Numbered from the stretch's first letter, positions 38,186 through 47,340 are shown. The stretch is 64,000 bases of DNA from Prevotella sp. (GCA_020026195.1 JAHHQW010000004.1:14919-78918), one strand, 5' to 3'. A program made the numbers and translations. Notes: generated from the letters alone by a model not told the origin.

Positions 38186-38953
38186 TTACAGTCTGTAAAT
38201 CACACCAAGAGAGCCAAATATCGGATATAGGGTAGGGTCTATGGTCTTGAAATCGCTGTGATGGATTCCGCTGAGACCCCAGTTTATTTCGGCATACGCA
38301 CCCCACAGGTTCGTAAACTGCCAGTCGGCACCTGCCGAAAAACCATACTGTATGCGGCGCATGTGGTCGGAAAAGTCGAACACACCGTGAGCTCCGTCCT
38401 TTCCGCCCATCTCTACTTTCGGACCTGTAGGACGATCAACTCTCAGATGACCGTTGTAAACGTATCCGCTGAATTCCTTTGACAGAAGAACAGACACGTA
38501 CGGACCTGCATGAAGCTGGAAGTTTTTGCTTATGTCGTATGTAGCCATAACAGGCAGCGTTATCATAAACTGCTTTACCTTGCACACGTTATGGCCGGTA
38601 TATGTACCAGAAAGAGACTGACCGCCCATGACGATATCTACATAGTAGTTCTTTACTCTTGCATCTACCTCCATGTCCTTGTATTCGAATCGGAAACCTG
38701 ACATCAGTCCCCATCGTCCTTCAAGTTTATGCTTGCCGTTGATAGATATTATGACATTGGGCTGAAGCGTGTATTTGTGCAGTCCGCGGATTGTCGCAGG
38801 CATATTTATCGGAGCTGTACCGCCGATGTTATAACCTAAACGCACGTCATACTTAACGCTGTCCTTATAAAGTTTTATCTTTCCTGCTGCCGGGATACAA
38901 ATCAGCATCATGAGCAGCATGGCAAATATATTTCTTATTTTCTGAGTTTTCAT
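38186..38953 (-). CDS. PorT-type outer membrane beta-barrel protein
   Basis: A 255-residue exported protein with a signal peptide (about 1-25, ending CIPAAG). Repeated amphipathic strands follow (YDVRLGYNIGG, MSGFRFEYKDM, QLHAGPYVSVLLSKEF, YGFSAGADWQF, WGAYAEINWGLSG), ending in a strand with a terminal aromatic-Arg-Leu (VIYRL). This is an eight-stranded PorT/OmpA-like barrel. The ATG at 38953 overlaps the stop of the PCMD gene (ATGA), so the longer start at 38962 is less likely. The partner is unknown; PorT is a type IX component in P. gingivalis, but paralogues are numerous. Confidence 0.82.
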   Translation of the reverse strand: MKTQKIRNIFAMLLMMLICIPAAGKIKLYKDSVKYDVRLGYNIGGTAPINMPATIRGLHKYTLQPNVIISINGKHKLEGRWGLMSGFRFEYKDMEVDARVKNYYVDIVMGGQSLSGTYTGHNVCKVKQFMITLPVMATYDISKNFQLHAGPYVSVLLSKEFSGYVYNGHLRVDRPTGPKVEMGGKDGAHGVFDFSDHMRRIQYGFSAGADWQFTNLWGAYAEINWGLSGIHHSDFKTIDPTLYPIFGSLGVIYRL

Positions 38954-40101
38954 TGTGCACATATAACTTTTACTTTATCAACCATAAGAGTACTTCCGAT
39001 GGCTCCTTCAAATAAGTCGCCCATATAGCTTGATGAGAACACGAGTGTAAAGCTGTATCCCTTGTTAAGCAGAATTTCTTCGTCTATCTCCTTATAGTAA
39101 TCGTATGTAATCTCGAACGGAGTCCATTCCTCAGTAAGGTTAATGTCACGCATGTCAGCATAGGCTACTATATACTTGCTGTCCTTAATGTCGTGACCGT
39201 TAAGTACTACGTCGTTGCCGTTTTCATCTTTGTTGCGGTACATCACCGAATAAATGGCGGCATGATCTTTCTTGTCAGAAATTACATTTAGATGTTTGTC
39301 CTTATATACATCTCCCGGTCTGTACTTATAGTATCCAGTGAATTTAATAGGCTTCTTATCAAACTTAACGCCAAATGTAGTTGCTTTTCTTCCGTCAGAA
39401 AGTGCCGGACCAACATCGAATTTTCCTAAGAACAGGTTACCGGCTGCTATAGGCATGCCTACCGATTCGCCAAGTTTGCCGGTGCTTCTTGTCTCAAGTT
39501 TTACGCATGCACCGTCAAGACCGCCGTCGCTGATGGCAACACTGGGGTATTCTTCAGGTTTTGCGTTGCTATGACTTAGTTTGAATCCTGCATTTCCGCT
39601 CGACCATGCATATTTCAGTTCGTCTGTGTCGTATTTGTTAATCCATATATAGTAGGAATTATTCTTTATTTCATAGTCTTCGAAATCAAAGCACAGTGTG
39701 TCTTTAGATGTCTTTGATGTTGTATTGAACGATACCATGTATGTTCTGTGATAATTCCCGTCTTCTGAAACAAGGTTATACTTTACAGGACCATTGCTGA
39801 AGTCGTGTACGGAACCATTCTCCGGTGTGATTTTTGCACCAGGAGTTATCGTAAAGATAGGAGCCATTGCCGTAACGTCTGCACCGGGGCGTATCCAGAA
39901 TTTTATTTCGTTTACATCCGACGGAATTACTAATAAAGTATCGTTTGCATCATAGAATAAAGATTGTGGATTGTCGGTATGAATGCGTGCTGTCTCTATG
40001 TCACACTCCTGGTTGAGTGGCTCTTCCTTAAAACAAGAGGACAAAAGTGCTGTAAATGAGAAGCACAGCATGATAAATTTTATTGCGTTAAATATGCGCA
40101 T
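38950..40101 (-). CDS. PCMD domain lipoprotein
   Basis: A 383-residue surface lipoprotein. A signal with lipobox LLSSC (Cys about 23) is followed by a beta-sandwich region (VNEIKFWIRPGADVTAMAPIFTITPGAKITPENG), as in the N-terminal part of PCMD (putative carbohydrate metabolism) proteins. A C-terminal jelly-roll fold follows (FDFEDYEI, FTGYYKYRPGDVY, PFEITYDYY). The ATG at 40101 is chosen because the -7 element (40129-40136) places the transcript start downstream of the longer ATG at 40131. It is coupled to the barrel gene by ATGA, so the pair may form one surface unit. Confidence 0.82.
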   Translation of the reverse strand: MRIFNAIKFIMLCFSFTALLSSCFKEEPLNQECDIETARIHTDNPQSLFYDANDTLLVIPSDVNEIKFWIRPGADVTAMAPIFTITPGAKITPENGSVHDFSNGPVKYNLVSEDGNYHRTYMVSFNTTSKTSKDTLCFDFEDYEIKNNSYYIWINKYDTDELKYAWSSGNAGFKLSHSNAKPEEYPSVAISDGGLDGACVKLETRSTGKLGESVGMPIAAGNLFLGKFDVGPALSDGRKATTFGVKFDKKPIKFTGYYKYRPGDVYKDKHLNVISDKKDHAAIYSVMYRNKDENGNDVVLNGHDIKDSKYIVAYADMRDINLTEEWTPFEITYDYYKEIDEEILLNKGYSFTLVFSSSYMGDLFEGAIGSTLMVDKVKVICAQ

Positions 40102-40128
40102 AAGTTCAATTTTTATATTTTTATCTCG

Positions 40129-40160
40129 CAAAGATAGAGCAAAAACTTCTTTTTTCCAAA
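40129..40160 (-). promoter_or_regulatory. Promoter of the PCMD-barrel operon
   Basis: On the minus strand TTTG (40157-40160), 20 bases, TATCTTTG (40129-40136). It decides the PCMD start. Confidence 0.65.
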
Positions 40161-40317
40161 CATAATAGGCATGTAATACATAAATATACTGAAAATGTAG
40201 TTATATATTTAATTTACAGGGCTTATCTTATATTTTTACTACAGCATACATTTTCTTTACATACACACTGATTATTTGCCTAAAAAGCTATACTTTTGCA
40301 TCATCACAGAAGTTTTT

Positions 40318-41298
40318 ATGAAAATAGGAAATATAGAATTCGACAAATATCCGGTATTCCTTGCTCCGATGGAAGATGTCACCGACATCGGATTCCGTCT
40401 GTTATGTAAACGTTATGGTGCGTCCATGGTGTATACAGAGTTTGTGAGTGCAGAAGCTCTGGTAAGATCAATAAAGAGCACCATGACAAAACTTACAATT
40501 TCAGAGGACGAACGTCCTGTAGGCATACAGATATATGGCCGCGATGCTGATGCTATGGTGGAGGCAGCGAAGATTGTGGAAGAGGCTCATCCAGACATAA
40601 TAGATCTAAACTTTGGATGTCCCGTCAAAAAGGTTGCAGGCAAGGGCGCTGGTGCCGGAATGCTTAAGAACATACCTCTCATGCTTGACATAACGCGTCG
40701 TGTCGTGGATGCCGTAAAGGCCCCCGTAACAGTAAAGACACGTCTCGGATGGGATAATAACAATCTGATTATCACAGATCTTGCCGAGCAGTTACAAGAC
40801 TGTGGCATACAGGCTCTTACCATTCATGGAAGAACACGTGCGCAGATGTACACAGGTGATGCTGACTGGACTCTCATTGGCGAAGTTAAGAAGAATCCGA
40901 GAATTCATATTCCAATAATAGGTAATGGCGACATTACATCACCAGAACAGACAAAGGAAGCGTTTGAGAAATATGGTGTTGATGCCGTAATGATAGGACG
41001 CGCTACTTTTGGTCGTCCGTGGATATTCAAGGAAATAAGAGATTATCTGGATGGAAAACCCGTGGACGAGACTCTTGACTTTAATAAAAAACTTGACATT
41101 CTCGAAGAACAGCTGCGCATTAATGTTGAACGAATTGACGAGTATCGCGGTATAATACATACGCGCAGACATCTTGCTGCAACTCCTCTGTTTAAAGGTA
41201 TTCCAGACTTCCGTCAGACTCGTATTGCAATGTTGAGAGCAGGAAAGATGGATGAACTTATGGATATATTAGAAGACGTGAGAAAAAGACTCGGATAA
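40318..41298 (+). CDS. dus: tRNA-dihydrouridine synthase
   Basis: Reduces uridine to dihydrouridine in tRNA D-loops using FMN and NADPH. The 326-residue TIM barrel starts with FDKYPVFLAPMEDVTDIGFR and holds the catalytic Cys101 in NFGCPVKKVAGKGAG. Downstream are TVKTRLGW, IHGRTRAQMYTGDADW and GNGDI, with the FMN-phosphate site in DAVMIGRATFGRPWIF. It looks like the DusB branch. The -7 element TACTTTTG (40291-40298) sits after the longer upstream start, which supports 40318. Confidence 0.93.
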   Translation: MKIGNIEFDKYPVFLAPMEDVTDIGFRLLCKRYGASMVYTEFVSAEALVRSIKSTMTKLTISEDERPVGIQIYGRDADAMVEAAKIVEEAHPDIIDLNFGCPVKKVAGKGAGAGMLKNIPLMLDITRRVVDAVKAPVTVKTRLGWDNNNLIITDLAEQLQDCGIQALTIHGRTRAQMYTGDADWTLIGEVKKNPRIHIPIIGNGDITSPEQTKEAFEKYGVDAVMIGRATFGRPWIFKEIRDYLDGKPVDETLDFNKKLDILEEQLRINVERIDEYRGIIHTRRHLAATPLFKGIPDFRQTRIAMLRAGKMDELMDILEDVRKRLG

Positions 41299-41345
41299 CT
41301 TATATTCTATAGTAAAGCAAGATAAAAAGTATTACTAAAATATGA

Positions 41346-41387
41346 AAGCGGACAGTTTAAGAACATTCTTTTACTGTCCGCTTTTTT
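41346..41387 (+). terminator. Terminator of dus
   Basis: AAGCGGACAGT (41346-41356) pairs with ACTGTCCGCTT (41373-41383), followed by T. It may also serve the convergent sirtuin gene. Confidence 0.85.
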
Positions 41388-41398
41388 ATTGACTGCTT

Positions 41399-42103
41399 TT
41401 ACTTTAATTTGTCAAGACGTTTTACAAGTTCCTCCATACCTTCTGAAGCACCCATTACAAGTTGTTCTATGTTTCCAGCTGCGTGCGAAGATACAGGCTT
41501 GGGGTCGATAAGAAATATAGGTTTCCCCTTTGGAACATATCTTACCAGTCCCGCAGCAGGATAAACATTCAGCGATGTTCCTATGATGACAAAGATGTCA
41601 GCAGTCATAGTCTCTTCGATTGCAGGTTCTATCTGTGGAACACTTTCACCGAAGAACACAATGAACGGACGTCTAAGTGAACCGTCGTCAGCCTTTTCTC
41701 CTGGTTTCACTTCTAAGTCGTCTTCGCTTAAAGTCTTAATGTAACGAGGATCGTATGCATCGTTGCTCGAACATGTTTTCATTAGTTCGCCATGAAGATG
41801 AATAACCTTGCTGCTGCCGGCTCTTTCATGAAGGTTGTCTACATTCTGTGTCACCACTACAACATTAAAATCCTTTTCCAATGAAGCAACAAGTTCGTGT
41901 CCTCTGTTAGGTTTTGCCTTGACCAACTTCTTGCGCAGCATATTGTAGAAATTATTTACCAATACAGGATCTTTAAGCCAGCCCTCATGAGAAGCCACCT
42001 GTTCTACGGGATACTGTTCCCACAGTCCTCCTGAGTCACGGAATGTAGTCATCCCGCTTTCGGCAGACATGCCTGCGCCGGTTAAAACCACTAATTTTTT
42101 CAT
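41399..42103 (-). CDS. cobB: Sirtuin-type NAD-dependent protein deacylase
   Basis: Removes acyl groups from lysines with consumption of NAD+. The protein has 234 residues from the ATG at 42103. The longer frame from 42205 has no sirtuin sequence before this Met and crosses the -7 element TATTTTTG at 42132-42139. Motifs: GAGMSAESGMTTFRDSGGLW (NAD site), TQNVDNLHERAG, catalytic His in VIHLHGE, and GTSLNVYPAAGL. The zinc module normally carries four Cys; here only one Cys (KTCSS) remains between HLHGE and PFIVFFGE, so the zinc site is lost or reshaped. Confidence 0.92.
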   Translation of the reverse strand: MKKLVVLTGAGMSAESGMTTFRDSGGLWEQYPVEQVASHEGWLKDPVLVNNFYNMLRKKLVKAKPNRGHELVASLEKDFNVVVVTQNVDNLHERAGSSKVIHLHGELMKTCSSNDAYDPRYIKTLSEDDLEVKPGEKADDGSLRRPFIVFFGESVPQIEPAIEETMTADIFVIIGTSLNVYPAAGLVRYVPKGKPIFLIDPKPVSSHAAGNIEQLVMGASEGMEELVKRLDKLK

Positions 42104-42244
42104 AGCCAATGATATTTGTATTAACAATATACAAAAATAACGTTTTTTCGTCAATAAACCGAATATAATGAGAAAAAACATATATCTTTGCAACGTATCT
42201 ATCAAAAAACAGAATAATTTTAATCAAAAAGAAATCATAAAGTA

Positions 42245-42850
42245 ATGGATAAATTAAGTTACGCTTTGGGATTAGGCATCGGAACTCAGCTTAATCAGAT
42301 GGGTGCAAATGACATCAATGTGGACGATTTTGCGCTGGCCATTAAGGACGTATTAGCAGGTAAGGAATTGAAAGTGACAGAAGCAGAGGCTCAGACTCTT
42401 GTTCAGAACTTTTTCATGGAACAGGAGAGCAAGCAGCGTGCTGAAATGGCAGAAAAGGGCAAGGAAGCTCGTGAAGCAGGAGAAAAATATCTTGCAGAAA
42501 ATGCAAAGAAAGAAGGCGTTGTCGTTCTTCCCAGCGGACTCCAGTATTTAGTGTTGAAAGAAGGAACAGGTAAGAAGCCTGCTGCAACAGACAGCGTAAA
42601 ATGTCACTACGAGGGTATGCTTACAGACGGAACTCTCTTTGACAGCAGTTTACAGCGTGGCGAGCCTGCAACATTTGCTCTCAACCAGGTAATAAAGGGA
42701 TGGACAGAAGGTCTGCAGCTTATGAAGGAAGGTGCTAAGTATCGTTTCTTCATTCCTTATCAGCTCGGATATGGAGAACACGGTGCAGGAGCAGCAATTC
42801 CTCCTTATGCAGCTCTCGTATTCGATGTAGAACTCTTAGAAGTTAAATAA
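42245..42850 (+). CDS. FKBP-type prolyl isomerase, array member 1 (no signal peptide)
   Basis: A 201-residue protein with an N-terminal helical dimerisation domain of the Mip/FkpA type (about 1-85, LSYALGLGIGTQLNQMG). A long helix follows, then an FKBP domain (about 95-200) with VKCHYEGMLTDGTLFDSS, QVIKGWTEGLQLM and FFIPYQLGYG. It has no signal peptide, unlike its four neighbours, so it should act in the cytoplasm. The -7 element TATCTTTG is at 42183-42190. It is the first of five consecutive FKBP genes with gaps of 13, 17, 8 and 1 bases. Confidence 0.93.
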   Translation: MDKLSYALGLGIGTQLNQMGANDINVDDFALAIKDVLAGKELKVTEAEAQTLVQNFFMEQESKQRAEMAEKGKEAREAGEKYLAENAKKEGVVVLPSGLQYLVLKEGTGKKPAATDSVKCHYEGMLTDGTLFDSSLQRGEPATFALNQVIKGWTEGLQLMKEGAKYRFFIPYQLGYGEHGAGAAIPPYAALVFDVELLEVK

Positions 42851-42863
42851 CAAAATAAATATT

Positions 42864-43832
42864 ATGAAAAGACTTAAGGTTCTTGCTATAGCAGCTGCAG
42901 TGGCTCTCACATTTGCAGGATGCAATGGCGGCAGTAAGGATAAAAACGGAATAGAAAATTCTGATAGCGAAACATTCGACAAGAACGGACAGGCAGAGGC
43001 TTTACAGTGTAATGATTCTGTATGCATGGCAATGGGCTACAACATTGGTATGCAATTTAAGTCGATGGGTATAAAAGACATCAATACCAAGGAGTATCTT
43101 TTAGGTATCAAAGATGCTGTTGATGGTAAAGATCTCAAGGTAAAGCCCGATGAAGCACAGAAATTCATGTACTCCATCATGTCTGAATTGCAGAAAGACG
43201 CTAAGAAGAGTCTTAAGGACAGCGAGCTTGATAAGTTCTGTTATATAATGGGTTCGCAGATGGGTATCAATTTCAAGAGAATGGGACTCGTAAGAGTAGA
43301 TTTTGAAAAGATAACATCAACGATAAAGAATGTAGTATCTGGTAAGGATGCAGGCATCAAACCCGAAGAGACAACAAGAGTTCTTGATACTTTCTTCAAG
43401 GATTTCGCTGAAAAGCAGCGTAAGATAATGGAAGAGAAAGGCAAGATTGCAAAAGTTGAGGGTGAGAAGTTCTTGAAAGAGAATGCAAAGAAAGATGGCG
43501 TAGTTACATTGCCCAGCGGTCTTCAGTACACTGTTCTGAAAGAAGGTAGCGGTAAGAAACCTACAGCCGAAGACGTCGTTATATGCCATTATACAGGAAA
43601 ACTTACAGACGGAACTGTATTCGACAGCAGTGTTAAACGTAACGAACCCGCTACATTTGGTGTAAGTCAGGTAATAAAGGGATGGACAGAAGGTCTTCAG
43701 CTCATGAAAGTAGGAGCTAAGTATCGTTTCTTTATTCCTTATCAGTTAGCATATGGCGAGACTGGTGCAGGAAACGACATTCCTCCTTACTCAGTGCTTA
43801 TATTTGATGTCGAACTTATTGAGATAAAGTAA
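42864..43832 (+). CDS. FKBP-type prolyl isomerase lipoprotein, array member 2
   Basis: A 322-residue protein with a lipoprotein signal (Cys in FAGC, about residue 20). It has two copies of the helical FKBP-N domain in series: CMAMGYNIGMQFKSMGIKDI at about 53 and CYIMGSQMGINFKRMGLVRV at about 128. One FKBP catalytic domain follows (about 215-322, VICHYTGKLTDGTVFDSS, GWTEGLQLM, FFIPYQLAYG). The catalytic domain is close to that of member 1, pointing to a recent duplication. It should act in the periplasm or at the outer membrane. Confidence 0.92.
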   Translation: MKRLKVLAIAAAVALTFAGCNGGSKDKNGIENSDSETFDKNGQAEALQCNDSVCMAMGYNIGMQFKSMGIKDINTKEYLLGIKDAVDGKDLKVKPDEAQKFMYSIMSELQKDAKKSLKDSELDKFCYIMGSQMGINFKRMGLVRVDFEKITSTIKNVVSGKDAGIKPEETTRVLDTFFKDFAEKQRKIMEEKGKIAKVEGEKFLKENAKKDGVVTLPSGLQYTVLKEGSGKKPTAEDVVICHYTGKLTDGTVFDSSVKRNEPATFGVSQVIKGWTEGLQLMKVGAKYRFFIPYQLAYGETGAGNDIPPYSVLIFDVELIEIK

Positions 43833-43849
43833 TTTAAATATAAATAGTA

Positions 43850-44710
43850 ATGAAAAAATTATCAATTGCTGCTGTAGCTTTTGCAGCACTTTCATTTACA
43901 GCTTGTAATCATGTACCTCAGGCAGACATGAATAATTCTGCAGACTCATTGAGTTACATGAGTGGATTCCAGCAGGGAAGTTATATCTCACAGAATCTTC
44001 AGAGAATAGGTGTTGATTCTTCTAACGTTGACCAGTTCATCAAGGGTATGTTAGACGGATACAAACATGCAGAAGATAAGAACAAGCAGATTTACATGGA
44101 AGGTATGAAGTTTGGTGTTCAGTGCGCTAACGGACTGATGCCTTACTTGAATCAGAATGTTTATGGAGCAGACTCAACAAAGACATTGTCAGAAGAAAAT
44201 GTAATGGCAGGTCTTATCCAGGGTCTTCAGGAGAAGAATCCTGAAATGAAGCGTCTTCAGATAGACTCTATCGTTTCTGTTCTCAGAACAGCCGTAAAGG
44301 AAGAAACATTTGCTTCTAACAGAAAGGCTGGAGAAGAATATATGAAGGCAAACGCTCAGAAAGAAGGAGTAAAGACTACACAGAGCGGACTTCAGTATAA
44401 AGTTATCAAGCAGGGTAACGGTGCCGTACCTTCTGAGAATTCAAAAGTAAAACTCAGTTTCACTGCAAGACTTATTAATGGAGAGACAGTAGAAAGCTTC
44501 AAGGCTGATTCTATCGACTTCCCCGTAAACCGTTCATTCAACGAAGGTTTCAAGGAAGCTCTTACAATGATGCCTGTTGGTTCTAAGTGGGAAGTAACAA
44601 TTCCTCAGAATCTTGCTTTCGGTGACGAAGCTGTTGGCAACATCAAGCCTTTCTCAGCACTTATATTCGACATCGAACTTATTTCTATTAAAGCAGAAGA
44701 TAAGAAGTAA
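43850..44710 (+). CDS. FKBP-type prolyl isomerase lipoprotein, array member 3
   Basis: A 286-residue protein with a lipobox FTAC (Cys about 19). The FKBP-N helical domain starts SLSYMSGFQQGSYISQNLQRIG, and the FKBP domain (about 180-282) has degenerated: the usual hydrophobic active-site segments are altered (VKLSFTARLINGETVESF instead of VxCHYxGxLxDGTxFDSS, and MMPVGSKWEVTIPQNLAFG). Isomerase activity may be weak or lost while chaperone function remains; that is inference. Confidence 0.88.
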   Translation: MKKLSIAAVAFAALSFTACNHVPQADMNNSADSLSYMSGFQQGSYISQNLQRIGVDSSNVDQFIKGMLDGYKHAEDKNKQIYMEGMKFGVQCANGLMPYLNQNVYGADSTKTLSEENVMAGLIQGLQEKNPEMKRLQIDSIVSVLRTAVKEETFASNRKAGEEYMKANAQKEGVKTTQSGLQYKVIKQGNGAVPSENSKVKLSFTARLINGETVESFKADSIDFPVNRSFNEGFKEALTMMPVGSKWEVTIPQNLAFGDEAVGNIKPFSALIFDIELISIKAEDKK

Positions 44711-44718
44711 AGATCAGA

Positions 44719-45894
44719 ATGATACAAAAGACTGATAAGAAATTAACGGCAGCACTTGCATATTATGTAAGTGTTGCTGTTGTTTTATTCTTTTTTACGG
44801 CCTGTGGCAACAATAACCATAAGGTAGAACTTAAGACATTGGAAGATACCCTTGCTTATAGCATGGGAAGCATGCAGAAACTGCAGTACATGAATTATAT
44901 CGAAACCAGCTGTAAGGTAGACACAAATTACAGGGCAGCTTGTTTTGAGGGAATAGAGGAAGGATATAAAGATAGAGAGCACACGGTAGCTTATTATGAT
45001 GGTATAAATATCGGTATCCAGATAATGAGTTATATTAATCAGACTGATACAAGTTTGGTAAACAAGCAGTTTGTTGAAGGAATGATAGACGGAGCTCTGG
45101 GCAAAGAACTTAAAAAAGAAACAGACGGGAATAAAGTTCCTGAAAAATATACTAAAGGTGTAAATCAGTCACGCATATTAAAAGAATACATTAAGGGAAT
45201 CGAATATAAAGGTGTAACGTTGAAAGATTTCATAGAAGGCTTCCGTCTCGGATCATCTTCATATAATGTTCCCGAAGAATATGCATTCTTATGCGGAAAG
45301 GTGTTTGGCGGATCTCGTCTTCAGGGAGCCTTACGTTCAGTAAATATGCAGGTCTATGGTGACGACACGACAAAAGCACTTTCTTCAGAACTTTTCTATG
45401 CAGGTTTTATGGAGTGTAATCTTCCGACAGCGGCAATACCTCATCGCAATGCTAACGATGCAGCCATGCTGGCAATGTATAAGATAAACACCAAATTGTA
45501 TTCTGATAATAAGAAGAAGAATGAAGAATTCTTATCAGAAAATTCGAAGAAACCTGGAGTAACTACATTATCAGATGGAATACAATATAAAGTAATCAAA
45601 GAGACAAAAGGTAAGAAACCAACAAAGGATTCTCATGTAGAAATACATTGTGTCCTGAAGACGATAGAGGGGAATGTTGTTCTTGATTCTCATGATTATG
45701 CAGCTCCTATACCAGTTGATATCAAACACGAGAAAAATCTGTATTACAGAGAAATTCTGCCACTTATGTCAGAAGGTTCTGTATACGAAGTATATGTTCC
45801 GCAACATTTAGGTTTCGGATTCCAGTATGTAAACAATGTAAAACCCTTCTCTACGATTATATATCAGATAGAACTAATAAAGATAACCAAGTAA
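44719..45894 (+). CDS. FKBP-like lipoprotein, array member 4 (divergent)
   Basis: A 391-residue protein, the largest of the set. A lipobox FTAC (Cys about 30) is followed by an extended helical region with FKBP-N-like repeats (LAYSMGSMQKLQYM, YYDGINIGIQIMSYI, ALSSELFYAGFME). The strongly degenerate FKBP domain at the C-terminus (about 290-390) reads VEIHCVLKTIEGNVVLDSHDY and LMSEGSVYEVYVPQHLGFGF. The Asp and aromatic residues that line the isomerase pocket are mostly replaced. It ends one base before member 5. Confidence 0.85.
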   Translation: MIQKTDKKLTAALAYYVSVAVVLFFFTACGNNNHKVELKTLEDTLAYSMGSMQKLQYMNYIETSCKVDTNYRAACFEGIEEGYKDREHTVAYYDGINIGIQIMSYINQTDTSLVNKQFVEGMIDGALGKELKKETDGNKVPEKYTKGVNQSRILKEYIKGIEYKGVTLKDFIEGFRLGSSSYNVPEEYAFLCGKVFGGSRLQGALRSVNMQVYGDDTTKALSSELFYAGFMECNLPTAAIPHRNANDAAMLAMYKINTKLYSDNKKKNEEFLSENSKKPGVTTLSDGIQYKVIKETKGKKPTKDSHVEIHCVLKTIEGNVVLDSHDYAAPIPVDIKHEKNLYYREILPLMSEGSVYEVYVPQHLGFGFQYVNNVKPFSTIIYQIELIKITK

Positions 45895-45895
45895 T

Positions 45896-46816
45896 ATGAA
45901 AAAATTATTAATGTTGGCCGTTGTTCTTTTCATTGGAGCAGCAGCCGTCGATGCATCAGCATTCACAGGAAACAAGAACAAGAAGAAACAGAAAAAGCAG
46001 AATAAAGAAACATTAGTCCTGACAAACAAATCAGATTCACTCAGCTATGCGTGCGGAATGACAGTAACACAGGGACTGATGGACTTCATTGTTAAGGGAA
46101 TGAAGGTTGATACAACTTACATGGCCGACGTATTAAGAGGTTTTGGCGATGCTGTAAATGCTGACAAGAAGCAGGAAGCAAAACTCAAGGCTTATATGGC
46201 TGGTTCTCAGATTGCAAGTATGCTTAACGAAAGAATCATTCCCGGAGTGAACAAGGACTTCAAGGACACACCGGACAGCATATTGAATAAGAAACTTATT
46301 ATTGAAGGATTCATGGCATCTCTTAAGGGCGACAGCACAGTAATGTTGCAGAAGAATGCAGAGAAATACTTCAGAGGAATAAGAAACAAGGACGTTGCAG
46401 CAAAAGAAGAAAAGATATACGGTGAGAACCGTAAGGCTGGAGAAAAGTTCCTTGCCGAGAACGCAAAGAAAGAAGGCGTTGTAACTCTTAAGGATGGTCT
46501 TCAGTATAAGATTATCACTAAGGGTAACGGAGCAGTTCCTACAAAAGACGATAAAGTTGTAGTTAAGTACGAAGGACGTCTCATTGACGGCAAGGTGTTT
46601 GACAGCAGCTACAAGCGCAATCCTCAGACTAATACATTCCGTCCTACAGATGTAATTAAGGGATGGACAGAGATACTTACAATGATGCCTGTAGGCAGCA
46701 AGTGGGAAGTATACATTCCACAGGAACTTGCATATGGAAGTCGTAAGGCTGGAATGATAAAGCCGTTCAGCGCACTTGTATTTGTCGTAGAACTGGTTGA
46801 TATAGAGAAGAAATAA
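45896..46816 (+). CDS. FKBP-type prolyl isomerase, array member 5 (secreted)
   Basis: A 306-residue protein with a Sec signal (about 1-23, AAAVDASA) and no lipobox Cys, so it should be soluble in the periplasm. A Lys/Gln-rich linker (KNKKKQKKQ) follows. The FKBP-N domain starts SLSYACGMTVTQGLMD, and the FKBP domain (about 200-305) has VVKYEGRLIDGKVFDSSYKR, GWTEILTMMPVGSKWEVYIPQELAYG. Its active site is better kept than in members 3 and 4. It is the last of the array; the Lrp gene follows after 38 bases with no terminator. Confidence 0.92.
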   Translation: MKKLLMLAVVLFIGAAAVDASAFTGNKNKKKQKKQNKETLVLTNKSDSLSYACGMTVTQGLMDFIVKGMKVDTTYMADVLRGFGDAVNADKKQEAKLKAYMAGSQIASMLNERIIPGVNKDFKDTPDSILNKKLIIEGFMASLKGDSTVMLQKNAEKYFRGIRNKDVAAKEEKIYGENRKAGEKFLAENAKKEGVVTLKDGLQYKIITKGNGAVPTKDDKVVVKYEGRLIDGKVFDSSYKRNPQTNTFRPTDVIKGWTEILTMMPVGSKWEVYIPQELAYGSRKAGMIKPFSALVFVVELVDIEKK

Positions 46817-46854
46817 AAATAGGCAGTAGAAATTTAATAATTAAATATAGGTAT

Positions 46855-47334
46855 ATGGATAAGATTGATAATATGGACAGAAAGATTCTGTCTATTCTTA
46901 CAAAGAATGCACGTATTCCGTTTAAGGATGTAGCTGAAGAGTGTGGAGTTTCACGCGCAGCAGTTCATCAGAGAGTACAGCACCTCATTGAGGAAGGCGT
47001 AATCACTGGTAGCGGATATTTTGTTAATCCTAAGAGTCTCGGTTACACTACATGTACATATGTAGGAATCCAGCTCGAAAAGGGAAGCATGTACAAGACC
47101 GTAGTAGAACGTCTTTACAATATCCCTGAGGTTATAGAATGCCACTATACAACAGGTGGTTACTCTATTCTTGCAAAACTCTATGCGAAGGACAACGAAC
47201 AGCTGATGCACCTTCTTAACGAACAGATTCAGACTATCCCCGGTGTTGTTTCTACCGAAACTCTGATTTCTCTCGAGCAGGGACTGAAGCGTGAAGTTCC
47301 TATTCACTATGAGATTGAGAACGGGGAAAAATAA
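46855..47334 (+). CDS. Lrp/AsnC family transcriptional regulator
   Basis: A 159-residue regulator with an N-terminal winged helix (about 5-55, NMDRKILSILTKNARIPFKDVAEECGVSRAAVHQRVQHL) and a C-terminal RAM effector-binding domain (about 70-150, with VIECHYTTGGYSILAKLYAKD). Such proteins usually sense amino acids. It sits between the FKBP array and a peptidase gene in one orientation with no terminator on either side, so it may control this run of genes. Confidence 0.92.
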   Translation: MDKIDNMDRKILSILTKNARIPFKDVAEECGVSRAAVHQRVQHLIEEGVITGSGYFVNPKSLGYTTCTYVGIQLEKGSMYKTVVERLYNIPEVIECHYTTGGYSILAKLYAKDNEQLMHLLNEQIQTIPGVVSTETLISLEQGLKREVPIHYEIENGEK

Positions 47335-47340
47335 TATGTA

